This document shows positions 32,670 through 41,676 of a DNA stretch of 64,000 bases, piece after piece. Origin of the DNA: CAWDZK01 sp963807005 (GTDB lineage: Bacteria; Actinomycetota; Actinomycetes; JACCUZ01); NCBI GenBank assembly GCA_963807005.1, contig CAWDZK010000001.1, forward strand, positions 186,001 to 250,000, read 5' to 3'. Each line of letters starts with the position of its first letter. Within the stretch, counting starts at the first letter, position 1. The notes beneath the pieces are model-generated. The model was given only the letters and a program-made list of their open reading frames with translations, had not been told where the DNA came from and searched no databases. The translations under genes and the position numbers were made by a program.

Positions 32670-34682
32670 TCACGGGCGAGGCGGGTAGGTGCGGCCGGCT
32701 GCGCGCGCGGCGCCGGCGAGATAGGTCTCCCGCTGCGTGGGGTCGGCCTGCACCGGGGCGCGCCGGGGCGGTGGGCCGTGGACCGGACGGTAGGAGTCGA
32801 AGTCCGTCGTCAGCGCACCCTCACCCCGGGTGAGGTGGGGGAGCCGCTGCTGAAGCTCGTGCACGTTGACCGCCGGGATCGTGCCGTCGAGGACCAGAGA
32901 GCCGCGGCACGGCTCGGCTGACATCGGCACGGCGTCGAGGCGGGCGAGAGCGGCGAGCACGGTCTGTTGGCTCGCGAGCGGGACGTCGAGGTGGAACCGG
33001 TGCACGGGCTCGCACACCTGGCTGCCCGCCTCCAGCAGCGCCGTCATCAGCACGAGCGGCGTGAGCAGGCGGAAGTCCGCGGCGGTGCTGGACATGCTCT
33101 TGTCGAACGTGCCGTGAGAGTGGCTCTGCCGGGCCCAGTAGCCGCTGTCGGTCATCACCACCGCCACGTCCAGGACCTGCCACCCGTGCGGGCCCTGCCG
33201 GAGGGTGTCGTGGACGGCGTCCTCGACCGCCGTGAAGAACGCCGAAGGCATCGATCCCCGCTCGACCTCCAGGCGGAAGGCGGTCCCGCTGCCGACCGGC
33301 CCGGGCTCGACCCTGAGGCCGACGGTTGCCAGGAAGGGGTTGGTCGTCGCGCCGAGGGCCTCGGCCGCGCCGGCCGAGCCGGTGAGGCGCTCGGTGCACA
33401 ACGGTGTAGACGTGGCGAACCGCACCGGCACGCCGTACTCGAGCTCGAGCAGGTCAGCGAGGACCTCCTTCTGCACCTCGCCGTACAGGGAGACAGCCAG
33501 CTCCCCGCGCTCGTCGTCCTGATGGACGTTGATCAACGGGTCCTGCTCGGCCAGCTGGCTGAGACCGGTGTGCAGACGCGTCCTCGCTGCCGGGTCGACC
33601 GGCCACACCACGGTCTCGAGCGAGGGCCGGACGAAGCGGTGGACTCGGCGCGGGTCGCCGGTGGGCGCGCCGACGCGGTCCCCGATCCGGGCCGACTCGG
33701 GCCCGCGCAGCTGGGCCACCTGACCGGCCCGGACCTCGTCGGACGCGACGAGGCCGCCGTCGCGGAAGACCTTGACCGCTGTGACCCGCTCCGAACGTCC
33801 CCGGCCGAGGTCGACCCGGTCGCGCACCCGGATCCGCCCGCGAGCGAGCTGGAGGTAGACCAGCTTCTCCCCGGCCGCTCCGCGTTCCACCTTGAACACG
33901 ACACCGGCCGGGGGAGCGAGGTGGTCAGAGGGCGATGACGGCAGGAACTGCGCGAGGCCGTCGAGCAGCTCGGGCACGCCGGCGCCCGTGATCGCCGACC
34001 CGAACAGCACCGGGAGCACGCAGCCGTCTCGTGCCTGGGCGGACAGCCGCCGGAGCAGGTCTGCGGCCGGCACCGCAGGGCCGAGCGTGGTGGCGCGCTC
34101 GAGCACCTCGTCGTCGTGGGCCGCGACGACCTCGACCAGGGCGTCGTGGAACGCCGGGTCGCCCTGCGGGGCGGGCCGGACGGACGCCGCCCGCGAGCCG
34201 GCGTCCTCGACCCGCTGCACCGGGATGCTTGCCGGGTCGAGCCGGCGCCGGACCTGGTCGGCGACCTCGGCCGGCGCGGCACCGGCACGGTCGATCTTGT
34301 TGACGAACACCACGGTCGGGATGCCGAGCCGTCGCAACGCGCGATGCAGGACGACGGTCTGCGCCTGCACGCCCTCGACCGCGGACACCACCAGCACTGC
34401 GCCGTCCAGCACGGTCAGGGCCCGCTCCACCTCGGCGATGAAGTCGGAGTGACCGGGTGTGTCGATGACGTTGACGGTCAGGTCGCGAGCCACGAAGGAC
34501 ACCACGGCAGCACGGATGGTGATGCCGCGACGCCGTTCCAACGCCATCGTGTCGGTCCGGGTGCTACCGGCGTCGACACTTCCGAGCTCGTCGAGGACGC
34601 CGACCTGGTAGAGCAGGCGTTCGGTCAGGCTGGTCTTGCCGGCATCAACATGCGCGACGATCCCCAGGTTGAGATAGCGCAA
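32670..34682 (-). CDS. TetM/OtrA-type ribosomal protection GTPase
   Basis: 670 residues. An EF-G-like translational GTPase that displaces tetracycline-type drugs from the ribosome. G motifs are intact: AHVDAGKTS (10-18), DTPGH (74-78) and NKID (128-131). The C-terminal half matches TetM/OtrA domains III-V more than elongation factor EF-G, which would be about 700 residues with a different G2 region. The first in-frame start is TTG at 34682, three codons after a stop; it has no good ribosome binding site. An overlapping leader ORF precedes it. It points away from the ABC genes, but they share the block. Confidence 0.9.
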   Translation of the reverse strand: MRYLNLGIVAHVDAGKTSLTERLLYQVGVLDELGSVDAGSTRTDTMALERRRGITIRAAVVSFVARDLTVNVIDTPGHSDFIAEVERALTVLDGAVLVVSAVEGVQAQTVVLHRALRRLGIPTVVFVNKIDRAGAAPAEVADQVRRRLDPASIPVQRVEDAGSRAASVRPAPQGDPAFHDALVEVVAAHDDEVLERATTLGPAVPAADLLRRLSAQARDGCVLPVLFGSAITGAGVPELLDGLAQFLPSSPSDHLAPPAGVVFKVERGAAGEKLVYLQLARGRIRVRDRVDLGRGRSERVTAVKVFRDGGLVASDEVRAGQVAQLRGPESARIGDRVGAPTGDPRRVHRFVRPSLETVVWPVDPAARTRLHTGLSQLAEQDPLINVHQDDERGELAVSLYGEVQKEVLADLLELEYGVPVRFATSTPLCTERLTGSAGAAEALGATTNPFLATVGLRVEPGPVGSGTAFRLEVERGSMPSAFFTAVEDAVHDTLRQGPHGWQVLDVAVVMTDSGYWARQSHSHGTFDKSMSSTAADFRLLTPLVLMTALLEAGSQVCEPVHRFHLDVPLASQQTVLAALARLDAVPMSAEPCRGSLVLDGTIPAVNVHELQQRLPHLTRGEGALTTDFDSYRPVHGPPPRRAPVQADPTQRETYLAGAARAAGRTYPPRP

Positions 34683-34743
34683 GAGCTTTCACGTCCAGTC
34701 GCCGAGGAAGAACTGCGGGCCGGGGCGTGAAGGCTGCGCGCAC
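34645..34743 (-). CDS. 32-residue leader ORF overlapping the ribosomal protection gene
   Basis: It starts at GTG 34743, five bases after a strong GAGGAG (34749-34754). It runs through the TTG start of the resistance gene in another frame and stops 38 bases inside it. The peptide is basic and Pro/Leu/Arg-rich, beginning VRAAFTPRPAVLPRRL. Leader peptides with drug-sensitive translation control many ribosome-targeted resistance genes. Here the position suggests coupling or stalling control. Expression is not shown. Confidence 0.45.
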   Translation of the reverse strand: MRAAFTPRPAVLPRRLDVKALALSQPGDRRAC

Positions 34744-34942
34744 GGGAGCTCCTCGGGTCGGGACGGGCGGTGTGCTCGAGCCCACCACGTCACGGGTACG
34801 CGCGCCACCGGGTTTCCGGTCCCCTCGGTCCGCTGGCGGGGTGAGACCTGCCGGACCGGCAGCCGCGGGCAGGCGCCGTCGCCGCTGAGGCATGAGTAGC
34901 GATACTCGGGACACGGGGCGCCAGGCGGGCCACTCTGGCTGC

Positions 34943-35977
34943 ATGAACGAGACGACCGAGCCCCGCACCAGCCCGTCGGCACCCGCCGCCGCCGACCCGG
35001 CGACGGCTTCCGCTCTCAGTGACCTGGTGGCGGAGGGGACGCTCACCGCCGCGCAGGCCGAACGAGTCGCTGCCGTCCTGGGTTCGTCCCGCGGTCCGGC
35101 CCCGGTCGAGCCCGCGGTGGGCCCGGGGCCGCGGGGCCGGCTGGCCGAGATCGCCGGGTACCTCGGCGCGGCCCTCCTGCTCGGTGCTGCGGCGCTGTTC
35201 CTCTCCAACGGGTGGGAGGACCTCAGCGAGACCGCCCGGGTGGTCATCCTGGCCGGCGTGGCCGTCCTTCTGGGCGTGGCCGGCTGGTCGGTCGCGGCGT
35301 CGTCGCGGCTGCCGATGCGCGTGCTGGCCGGCCAGCCGGACTCGGCCCGGCGCCGGCTGGTGTCCGTCCTGTGGACCTCCGGCGCGGTCGCTGCCGCCGC
35401 GGCCACCGGGCTGGCTGCCGACAGCTGGGAGCTCGCCGCCGCCAGCGCCGTCGGCCTGGTCGTGGCGGCCGCGGGGTACGCCCTGGTGCCGGGGGTCGTG
35501 GGGCAGCTCGGGATGTGGGTGGGGTCGGTGACCCTCGTGTCCGGGCTGGTCAGCGAGATCGGTGACCGGCCGAACGCCTCGCCGTACGCCCTCGCGCTCG
35601 TCCCGCTCGGGGCCGTCTGGGTGGTCCTGGGCCTGACCGCCGTCGTTCGTGACCGCGAGGTGGCGTTCGCGACCGGGGCGGCCGTCGCGCTGTTCGGCGC
35701 CCAGCTGCCGGTCTTCGACGGCGACAACCAGTGGCTGGCGTACGCCCTCACGGCCGGTGTCGCGGTCGCCGGTTTCGCCGGGTACCTCGAGACGCGGAGC
35801 TGGTCGGTGCTGGGAGCCGGTGTCCTCGCGACGACGATCGTCGTCCCCGAGGCGCTGCACGACTGGACCGACGGCTCGGTCTCCGCGGCCGGCTCGCTGC
35901 TGGTGGCCGGGCTCACCCTGCTGGCCGCCAGCGCCGCCGGCCTCCGGCTGCGACGCGAGACGGTCCAGTCCGACTGA
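34943..35977 (+). CDS. DUF2157-like multi-pass membrane protein
   Basis: 344 residues. A short acidic and alanine-rich cytosolic N-terminus, with a SHOCT-like or helical segment VAEGTLTAAQAERV (about 31-44), is followed by about ten hydrophobic helices from residue 70 onward. GYLGAALLLGAAALFLSNGW resembles the opening helix of DUF2157 proteins. CACTCT lies six bases before the ATG, a leaderless pattern. It is divergent from the ribosomal protection gene. Function unknown. Confidence 0.72.
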   Translation: MNETTEPRTSPSAPAAADPATASALSDLVAEGTLTAAQAERVAAVLGSSRGPAPVEPAVGPGPRGRLAEIAGYLGAALLLGAAALFLSNGWEDLSETARVVILAGVAVLLGVAGWSVAASSRLPMRVLAGQPDSARRRLVSVLWTSGAVAAAAATGLAADSWELAAASAVGLVVAAAGYALVPGVVGQLGMWVGSVTLVSGLVSEIGDRPNASPYALALVPLGAVWVVLGLTAVVRDREVAFATGAAVALFGAQLPVFDGDNQWLAYALTAGVAVAGFAGYLETRSWSVLGAGVLATTIVVPEALHDWTDGSVSAAGSLLVAGLTLLAASAAGLRLRRETVQSD

Positions 35978-36108
35978 GTCCTGAGCATGTGTTCCCGACC
36001 CGACGCCGGGAGGGGTTGTCGGCCCCATCGCGCGCGGTCATCCTGGGCCTGCTGCAGGAGGCAGCGGGCCGGCTCGCGCCGGTATCGCGAGTGATCGGGG
36101 GACATCCC

Positions 36109-36621
36109 ATGCGACGTACAGCGACACTGCTCTCGACCGTCCTCATGACTGTGGTCCTGGCCGCCGCACCTGCCCGCGCGGGCGCGCCGGAAGCCTTCAC
36201 CGACCACGTCGAGGAGTCGAACACCATCGACTGCTCGGTCTTCGACCCCGGGTGGCAGTTCCACGACGACTTCCTCGACATCCTCGATTTCCGCGGCCAG
36301 GTCTACCGGGATCGCTCCGGAGAGGTCACCCGGGTCCTCATCCACGTGCAGCACCGCTCGAACGACGTCAACTCCGTCACCGGGTTCACCCTCCACGAGC
36401 ACAACAAGTACCTCGTCACGCTGGACTTCCGAGCCGGGACGATCAGCTTCAGCGGCGCCATCAACGTCATGCAGCGCCGCGGCGTGGGATCCGTGATCCG
36501 CAACGCCGGGCACAAGGTGTTCGGCCTCGACTCCGACGAGGTGCTCCAGCTGTCCGGGCCGGACATCGCCGACGACGTCGACTTCTGCCGGGCTGTCGCC
36601 CCGGTCGGTTCGCGACCGTAG
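36109..36621 (+). CDS. Secreted protein of unknown function
   Basis: 170 residues from an ATG preceded by GGGGGA. A Sec signal peptide is clear: MRRT, a hydrophobic stretch, then a likely cut after PARA (about residue 24). The mature part has two cysteines (IDCSVF near the start and DFCRAV at the end) that could form a disulfide. It is probably beta-rich and shows no known domain. It stands between the DUF2157-like and tetR genes. Confidence 0.7.
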   Translation: MRRTATLLSTVLMTVVLAAAPARAGAPEAFTDHVEESNTIDCSVFDPGWQFHDDFLDILDFRGQVYRDRSGEVTRVLIHVQHRSNDVNSVTGFTLHEHNKYLVTLDFRAGTISFSGAINVMQRRGVGSVIRNAGHKVFGLDSDEVLQLSGPDIADDVDFCRAVAPVGSRP

Positions 36622-36704
36622 AACCAGCGGCCGCCGCCGCGCGAAGCAGCGCCTCACCGAGCGCGACGCGGCGGACCTGCCAGCCGTCGGGCAGGATGGC
36701 CGAT

Positions 36705-36725
36705 GTGTCCGGACGACGCGCATGA
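36705..36725 (+). promoter_or_regulatory. Candidate leaderless hexapeptide ORF coupled to tetR
   Basis: CAGGAT (36692-36697) stands seven bases before a GTG at 36705 that encodes MSGRRA and stops. Its TGA overlaps the tetR ATG as ATGA. If transcription starts at this GTG, translation of tetR would need reinitiation. An ATG at 36703 in another frame is a competing start. Confidence 0.35.
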
Positions 36726-37312
36726 CCACGCCGGCCCGCCGCGGCCCGGGTCGGCCGACCGGCGGCGGTGACCGGCGGGCGGCCATCCTGGGGGCGGCCC
36801 GGGAGCAGTTCGCCGATCGCGGGTACGCCGCGGCCACCGTCCGCGGCATCGCCCGGCAGGCCGATGTCGACCCGGCCCTGGTGCACCACTACTTCGGCAC
36901 CAAGGAGCAGGTCTTCGTCGCGGCGATGGAGCTGCCGTTCGACCCGGCCGAGCGCCTGCCGCAGGTGCTGGCGGGCGACGTCGACGGCGTCGGTGAACGG
37001 CTGGTCGAGATGTTCCTCGGGCTCTGGGAGCAGCCGGAGTTCCGCACGCCGATGCTCGGCCTGGTGCGCTCGGCGCTCACCGGGGAGCAGGGCGCCGCGA
37101 TGCTGCGCGAGTTCGTCGGGTCCGCCCTGCTCGGCCGGGTGGCGGCAGCCGTCGGTCAGGACGACCCTCTGCGGGTCCAGCTGGCCGCCGCGCAGATGGT
37201 GGGCGTGGTCATGCTGCGCCACGTCGTCCGGATCGAGCCGTTGGCCTCAGCGCCGGTGGACGACCTCGTGCTGCTCGTCGCCCCGACCGTGCAGCGCCAC
37301 CTCGTCGGCTGA
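36722..37312 (+). CDS. TetR family transcriptional regulator
   Basis: 196 residues. The N-terminal helix-turn-helix reads ILGAAREQFADRGY, then TVRGIARQADVDPALVHHYF (about residues 20-60), with a C-terminal all-helical ligand domain of the TetR_C type. The downstream ABC exporter carries a 20-base operator-like inverted repeat on its start codon, so this protein is its likely repressor, relieved by the exported drug. That link is inference from position. Confidence 0.92.
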   Translation: MTTPARRGPGRPTGGGDRRAAILGAAREQFADRGYAAATVRGIARQADVDPALVHHYFGTKEQVFVAAMELPFDPAERLPQVLAGDVDGVGERLVEMFLGLWEQPEFRTPMLGLVRSALTGEQGAAMLREFVGSALLGRVAAAVGQDDPLRVQLAAAQMVGVVMLRHVVRIEPLASAPVDDLVLLVAPTVQRHLVG

Positions 37313-37329
37313 GAAACCCCGCCCGGGCC

Positions 37330-37375
37330 TTGACGGGAGCCCCTGGGCAGCGTCATATTCATCGTATGATGAATA
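37330..37375 (+). promoter_or_regulatory. Leaderless promoter with TetR-type operator
   Basis: TTGACG (37330-37335) and CATATT (37354-37359) are spaced by 18 bases and place the start of transcription on the ATG at 37366. The inverted repeat TATTCATC-GTAT-GATGAATA (37356-37375) covers the -10, the start point and the first codons. A bound dimer would block initiation directly. The tetR gene ends 18 bases upstream of the -35. Confidence 0.75.
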
Positions 37376-38133
37376 ACGATCGAAGGCCCTCGGCCGTCGT
37401 CGTGGACCGGCTGCGCGTCGTGCGCGGTGGCCGGGTCGCCCTGGACGACGTGTCCCTGGCCGTCCCGAGCGGCAGCGTGACCGGGCTGCTGGGCCCCAGC
37501 GGCGGTGGCAAGTCCACGATGATGCGGGCGATCGTCGGGGTGCAGGTGGTGGCCGGCGGCACGGTGGAGGTGCTCGGTGAGCCCGCGGGCTCGCGGGCGC
37601 TGCGGCAGCGAGTCGGCTATGTCACCCAGGCGCCGTCGGTGTACGCCGACCTGACCGTGCGCGAGAACCTCCGCTACTTCGCCGCGGTCCTCGGGGCGCC
37701 GTCCGGCGACGTCGACCGGGTCGTCGCGGAGGTCGGCCTCGACAGCCACGCCGATGCGCTGGTCGGCCGGCTCTCCGGCGGGCAGGAGGCGCGAGTCTCG
37801 CTGGCGGCCGCTCTGCTGGGCGAGCCGGAGCTGCTCGTCCTGGACGAGCCCACCGTCGGCCTGGACCCGGTGCTGCGCCGGGACCTGTGGAACCTGTTCC
37901 GTCAGCTGGCGGACCGGGGCCGGACGCTGCTCGTGAGCAGCCACGTCATGGACGAGGCCGCGCACTGCGACCGGCTGCTGCTGCTCCGCGAGGGGCACCT
38001 CCTCGCCGACGACACCCTGGACGGAGTGCTCGAGAGCACCGGGACGCGGGACGTCGAGGCAGCCTTCCTCGCCCTCGTCGACCAGGCCGACCAGGCCGAG
38101 CACGACGCCCAGACAGCAGGGAGCCAGGCATGA
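37366..38133 (+). CDS. ABC exporter ATP-binding protein
   Basis: 255 residues. Walker A GPSGGGKST (43-51), Q-loop VTQAP, signature LSGGQEAR (about 137), Walker B LLVLDEPTVGLD and switch His in VSSHVMDE are all intact. It is close to the DrrA/YhcG type of drug exporters. The ATG is probably the first base of the transcript. An ATGA overlap with the permease indicates one complex. The upstream TetR gene suggests drug-induced expression. Confidence 0.94.
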   Translation: MMNNDRRPSAVVVDRLRVVRGGRVALDDVSLAVPSGSVTGLLGPSGGGKSTMMRAIVGVQVVAGGTVEVLGEPAGSRALRQRVGYVTQAPSVYADLTVRENLRYFAAVLGAPSGDVDRVVAEVGLDSHADALVGRLSGGQEARVSLAAALLGEPELLVLDEPTVGLDPVLRRDLWNLFRQLADRGRTLLVSSHVMDEAAHCDRLLLLREGHLLADDTLDGVLESTGTRDVEAAFLALVDQADQAEHDAQTAGSQA

Positions 38134-38864
38134 ACGCCCGCCGCACACTCGCCACCGCCCACCGGGTCCTCAGCCAGCTGCGGCACGACCCGCGGACGAT
38201 CGCGCTCATGCTGGTGGTCCCGTGCGTCCTCGTCGGGCTGCTGGCCTGGGTCTTCGAGGGCACCCCGACGTTCGACCGGATCGGGGCGCCGCTGCTCGGC
38301 ATCTTCCCGTTCGTCGTGATGTTCCTGGTGACGAGCATCGCGACCCTGCGCGAGCGCACGTCCGGGACGCTGGAGCGGCTCCTCACGATGCCGCTCGGCA
38401 AGCTGGACCTGCTGGCGGGCTACGCCCTCGCGTTCGGCGCGGTCGCTGTCGTGCAGGCCGGCCTCGTCAGCCTGCTGTCGCTCACCTGGTTCGGGCTCGA
38501 CGTGGTCGGACCCGCGTGGCTGCTGGTCGTCGTGGCACTGGCCGACGCCCTCCTCGGCACCGCGCTGGGGCTGTTCGTCAGCGCCTTCGCGAACTCGGAG
38601 TTCCAGGCCGTGCAGTTCATGCCGGCGTTCGTGCTGCCCCAGTTCCTGCTCTGCGGGCTGCTCGTGCCGCGGGACCAGATGCCCGACGTCCTGCACGCGG
38701 TGTCGTCGGCGCTGCCGCTGTCGTACGCGGTCGACGCCCTGCGCGACGTGACGACGAACGCCGGGGTCGCCACGGGCACGTGGGTCGACCTCGGCGTCGT
38801 CCTGGGGTGCGTGCTGCTCGCCCTGGGGCTGGGCGCGGCGACGCTGCGCCGGCGTACCGCCTAG
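38130..38864 (+). CDS. ABC-2 type permease (DrrB-like)
   Basis: 244 residues with six membrane helices. The segment RERTSGTLERLLTMPLGKLD after the second helix is a hallmark of ABC-2 drug-exporter permeases. It forms the membrane half of the exporter with the preceding ATPase. The helix order and length fit the family. Confidence 0.92.
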   Translation: MNARRTLATAHRVLSQLRHDPRTIALMLVVPCVLVGLLAWVFEGTPTFDRIGAPLLGIFPFVVMFLVTSIATLRERTSGTLERLLTMPLGKLDLLAGYALAFGAVAVVQAGLVSLLSLTWFGLDVVGPAWLLVVVALADALLGTALGLFVSAFANSEFQAVQFMPAFVLPQFLLCGLLVPRDQMPDVLHAVSSALPLSYAVDALRDVTTNAGVATGTWVDLGVVLGCVLLALGLGAATLRRRTA

Positions 38865-38985
38865 CAGCCCAGCACCCAGCCCGGGTCGGATGCCGAACCC
38901 GGCGGGACGATCGGCCCTGCCCCGCAGGTCGCACGTCTCCCTAGCGTGGATCGCCCTGAGCGATTGCACACGACGGAGGTGCGCT

Positions 38986-39939
38986 GTGTCCGAGGCCATC
39001 CGGACCGAAGGCCTCACCAAGCACTTCGGCGATGTCGTGGCGCTGGACGGTCTGGACCTGCAGGTGGAGCAGGGCGAGATCTTCGGCTTCCTCGGACCCA
39101 ACGGCGCGGGCAAGTCCACCACCATCCGGCTGCTGCTCGGCCTGATCCGGCCGACGTCCGGCGCGGCCTGGCTGAACGGCGTGCCTGTCGGGGACGTCGA
39201 GCGAGCCCACCGATCGGTGTCCTACGTCCCCGGCGACGTCTCGCTGTGGCCCCAGCTGACCGGCGCCGAGACCCTGGAGCTGCTCGGCAACGTGTCCGGC
39301 AAGGTGGACCGGCAGTTCCGGGACGACCTCGTGCGGAGGCTCGACCTGGACCTGAGCAAGCGGGCCCGGTCCTACTCCAAGGGGAACCGGCAGAAGGTCG
39401 CCCTGGTAGCCGCGTTCATGAACCGGCCGGACGTGCTGCTGCTCGACGAGCCGACCGCCGGGCTGGACCCCCTCATGGAGGCCGAGTTCCAGGCGCTGGC
39501 CCGGGAGGCGGCGGACCGCGGGCAGACCGTGTTCCTCTCCTCCCACATCCTCGACGAGGTGGAGGACCTGTGCGGCCGCGTCGGCATCCTGCGGTCGGGG
39601 CGCCTGGTCGAGGTCACGGCGCTCGAGGATCTCCGCCGGATCAGCACAACCGTGCTGGAGGCGACCCTCGCCGGGCCGGCGCCGGATCTGGCAGGAGTGC
39701 CGGGCGTCGTCGCGGTCGAACCGATGCCATCGGGGCTGCGGGTCACGGTCGCCGGGAGCCCGGACGCCGCCCTCGCGCGCCTGCTGACGGCCGGCATCCT
39801 CCGTCTGGACAGCCACGCGCCGACCCTCGAGCAGATCTTCCTCACGTACTACGAGGCCTCCCCGCAGCAACGGGCCGCGGTCGCCGCGGCGCACGGCACG
39901 CTGCCGGCTGGCTCCGGGGCCGCTGGAGGGCCCCCGTGA
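38986..39939 (+). CDS. ABC exporter ATP-binding protein (polyketide-antibiotic type)
   Basis: 317 residues from GTG, with CGGAGG upstream. Walker A GPNGAGKST (37-45) and Walker B VLLLDEPTAGLD are intact. The signature reads YSKGNRQK instead of LSGGQ, typical of this exporter subfamily. The C-terminal 100 residues form an extra domain ending LEQIFLTYYE. The GTGA overlap with the next permease gene shows a pair. A separate promoter is likely, in the 121-base gap after the DrrB-like gene. Confidence 0.93.
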   Translation: MSEAIRTEGLTKHFGDVVALDGLDLQVEQGEIFGFLGPNGAGKSTTIRLLLGLIRPTSGAAWLNGVPVGDVERAHRSVSYVPGDVSLWPQLTGAETLELLGNVSGKVDRQFRDDLVRRLDLDLSKRARSYSKGNRQKVALVAAFMNRPDVLLLDEPTAGLDPLMEAEFQALAREAADRGQTVFLSSHILDEVEDLCGRVGILRSGRLVEVTALEDLRRISTTVLEATLAGPAPDLAGVPGVVAVEPMPSGLRVTVAGSPDAALARLLTAGILRLDSHAPTLEQIFLTYYEASPQQRAAVAAAHGTLPAGSGAAGGPP

Positions 39940-41633
39940 GCCACTCCCGAACCGCGCACCAGCCGGACGCCGAAGGCGCCCTGACCAGGACTCAGGTCCG
40001 ACCGCGCGGCCACGGCGGGCACGGCGGTCCGCTCCCGGCCGCGAGAGCGCAACGGGCGATCCTCGGCTGGACCGTGCGTCTCGTGCGTCGCGGCGCGCTC
40101 GTGCTGGCCGCATCCGCCGCCGGGTACATGGTGCTCGAGGTCGCGAGCTTCCGGCAGACCTACCCCGACGGCGTCAGCGCGGAGCAGTTCACCCTCTTCG
40201 CCGACGACCCGGCGTCCCGGATGCTGCAGGGCGTGCCGCACGGCATCGAGACGGCCGGGGGCTTCGCGGCGTGGGACGGCGGCTGGGTGCTCGAGATCAT
40301 CGTGGGGCTGTGGGCCCTGCTCGTGGTCACCCGGCTGCTGCGAGGTGAGGAGGAAGCGCAGCGTGCCGAGATGCTGCTGGCCGGACCGGTCCGGGCCGGC
40401 CGCGCAACCGCGCTTCAGCTGCTGGTGGTGGTGGCAGCGGCCCTGCTGACAGGTGCTGCCGTGGCGGCCGCGCTGGTCGGCACCGGCTCCGACGCGGGCC
40501 GGTCGGCACTGTTCGGCGTCGGGATCGCCGGGGTCGCCCTCACCTTCGCCGGCGTCGGCGCGGTCACCGCACAGGTCTTCGACACGCGCCGGCTCGCCTC
40601 CGGCACGGCGGCGGCCGCGCTGTTCGGGTCGTTGCTGCTCCGGATGGCCGCCAACAGCACGGACGACCGGGCGTGGTTGGGCTGGTTCACCCCCTTCGGC
40701 TGGGTGGATCTGCTCGAACCCTTCGGGGACCCGTCCTTGGGTGCCCTTGTGCCCCTTGCCCTCGTGCCGGCGATCCTGCTGGGCGTGGCCGTGCGGATCC
40801 GCGGCAGGCGGGACGCAGGTGGAGCTCTCGTCGCCACCTCGGACAGCCACGCGCCGCGCCTGAGGGGCCTTGGCGGGCCGGCGGCCTTCGCCTGGCGCAG
40901 CAACCGGGCGGTCCTCCTCGGCTGGGTGCTCGGGCTCGGGACCTACGCCTTCGTCATCGGCTCCCTCGTCCCGACGATGGTCGAGTTTCTCGCCCAGGAC
41001 GCGGACTACCGACGGGTGCTGGCCGAGCTGGGTCTGAGTGCAGCCGTCACCGTGCAGGGGTTCCTCGGTGTCATGGGCATCACGCTGGGAGTCGGCTTCG
41101 CGCTCTACGCGGCGTGGCGCATGGGTGCGGTGCGCGTCGAGGAGGGGTCCGGTCGAGCCGAGAACGTGCTCACCCGCCCGGTCACCCGATCCCGCTGGCT
41201 GGCTGGTCACGCCGCGGTCGCGCTGGCCGGTGCCGGGCTGCTCACCGTCCTGACGGGGGTCGCGATGTGGGCCGGCGCGGCCGCTGCGGGCTCGTCCGAG
41301 GTGACGGCGGGCGACGCCTTGCGGTCTGTGCTCAACACCGGCTCGGTCACCGTTCTGGTCACCGGTCTGGCGATGCTGACGTTCGGGCTGCTCCCACGGC
41401 TGACGCTGGCGGTTCCGGTGGCGGTCACCGTCGTGGGCTACCTCCTGTCGCTGCTCGGACCGGCGTTGTCATGGCCGGCCTGGGTGGTCGACCTCTCGCC
41501 GTTCGCGCACCTCGCCCTCGTTCCGGCCGAGTCCTTCGCCGCGGGGCCGGCGACGGCAATGGTGGCGCTCGGGCTGGCTGGGGTCGGCGCCGGCCTGGTG
41601 GCCTTCAGCCGCCGTGACCTCGTGGGCGACTGA
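39936..41633 (+). CDS. Large ABC exporter permease, two six-helix halves
   Basis: 565 residues. Two blocks of about six membrane helices are separated by a polar region near residue 300 (IRGRRDAGG). This matches the polyketide antibiotic transporter permeases of actinobacteria, such as those near macrolide or anthracycline clusters. GEEEAQRAEMLLAGPVRAGR and its second-half echo VEEGSGRAENVLTRPVTRSR look like the duplicated coupling helix, pointing to internal duplication. Confidence 0.88.
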   Translation: MSHSRTAHQPDAEGALTRTQVRPRGHGGHGGPLPAARAQRAILGWTVRLVRRGALVLAASAAGYMVLEVASFRQTYPDGVSAEQFTLFADDPASRMLQGVPHGIETAGGFAAWDGGWVLEIIVGLWALLVVTRLLRGEEEAQRAEMLLAGPVRAGRATALQLLVVVAAALLTGAAVAAALVGTGSDAGRSALFGVGIAGVALTFAGVGAVTAQVFDTRRLASGTAAAALFGSLLLRMAANSTDDRAWLGWFTPFGWVDLLEPFGDPSLGALVPLALVPAILLGVAVRIRGRRDAGGALVATSDSHAPRLRGLGGPAAFAWRSNRAVLLGWVLGLGTYAFVIGSLVPTMVEFLAQDADYRRVLAELGLSAAVTVQGFLGVMGITLGVGFALYAAWRMGAVRVEEGSGRAENVLTRPVTRSRWLAGHAAVALAGAGLLTVLTGVAMWAGAAAAGSSEVTAGDALRSVLNTGSVTVLVTGLAMLTFGLLPRLTLAVPVAVTVVGYLLSLLGPALSWPAWVVDLSPFAHLALVPAESFAAGPATAMVALGLAGVGAGLVAFSRRDLVGD

Positions 41634-41676
41634 CGGGGCCTCCCGGGGCCGCTGCCGGTGTCTGGCCGACCTCGCG

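Noticed and set aside
32670..34682. Elongation factor G as the identity of the GTPase
   Set aside because: The N-terminus, 670-residue length and C-terminal half match TetM/OtrA-type protection proteins better, and there is no rpsL/rpsG/tuf context.
34689..34982. 97-codon minus-strand ORF upstream of the ribosomal protection gene
   Set aside because: It has no ribosome binding site and no domain, and it covers the divergent promoter region. The shorter leader ORF in another frame has a strong ribosome binding site.
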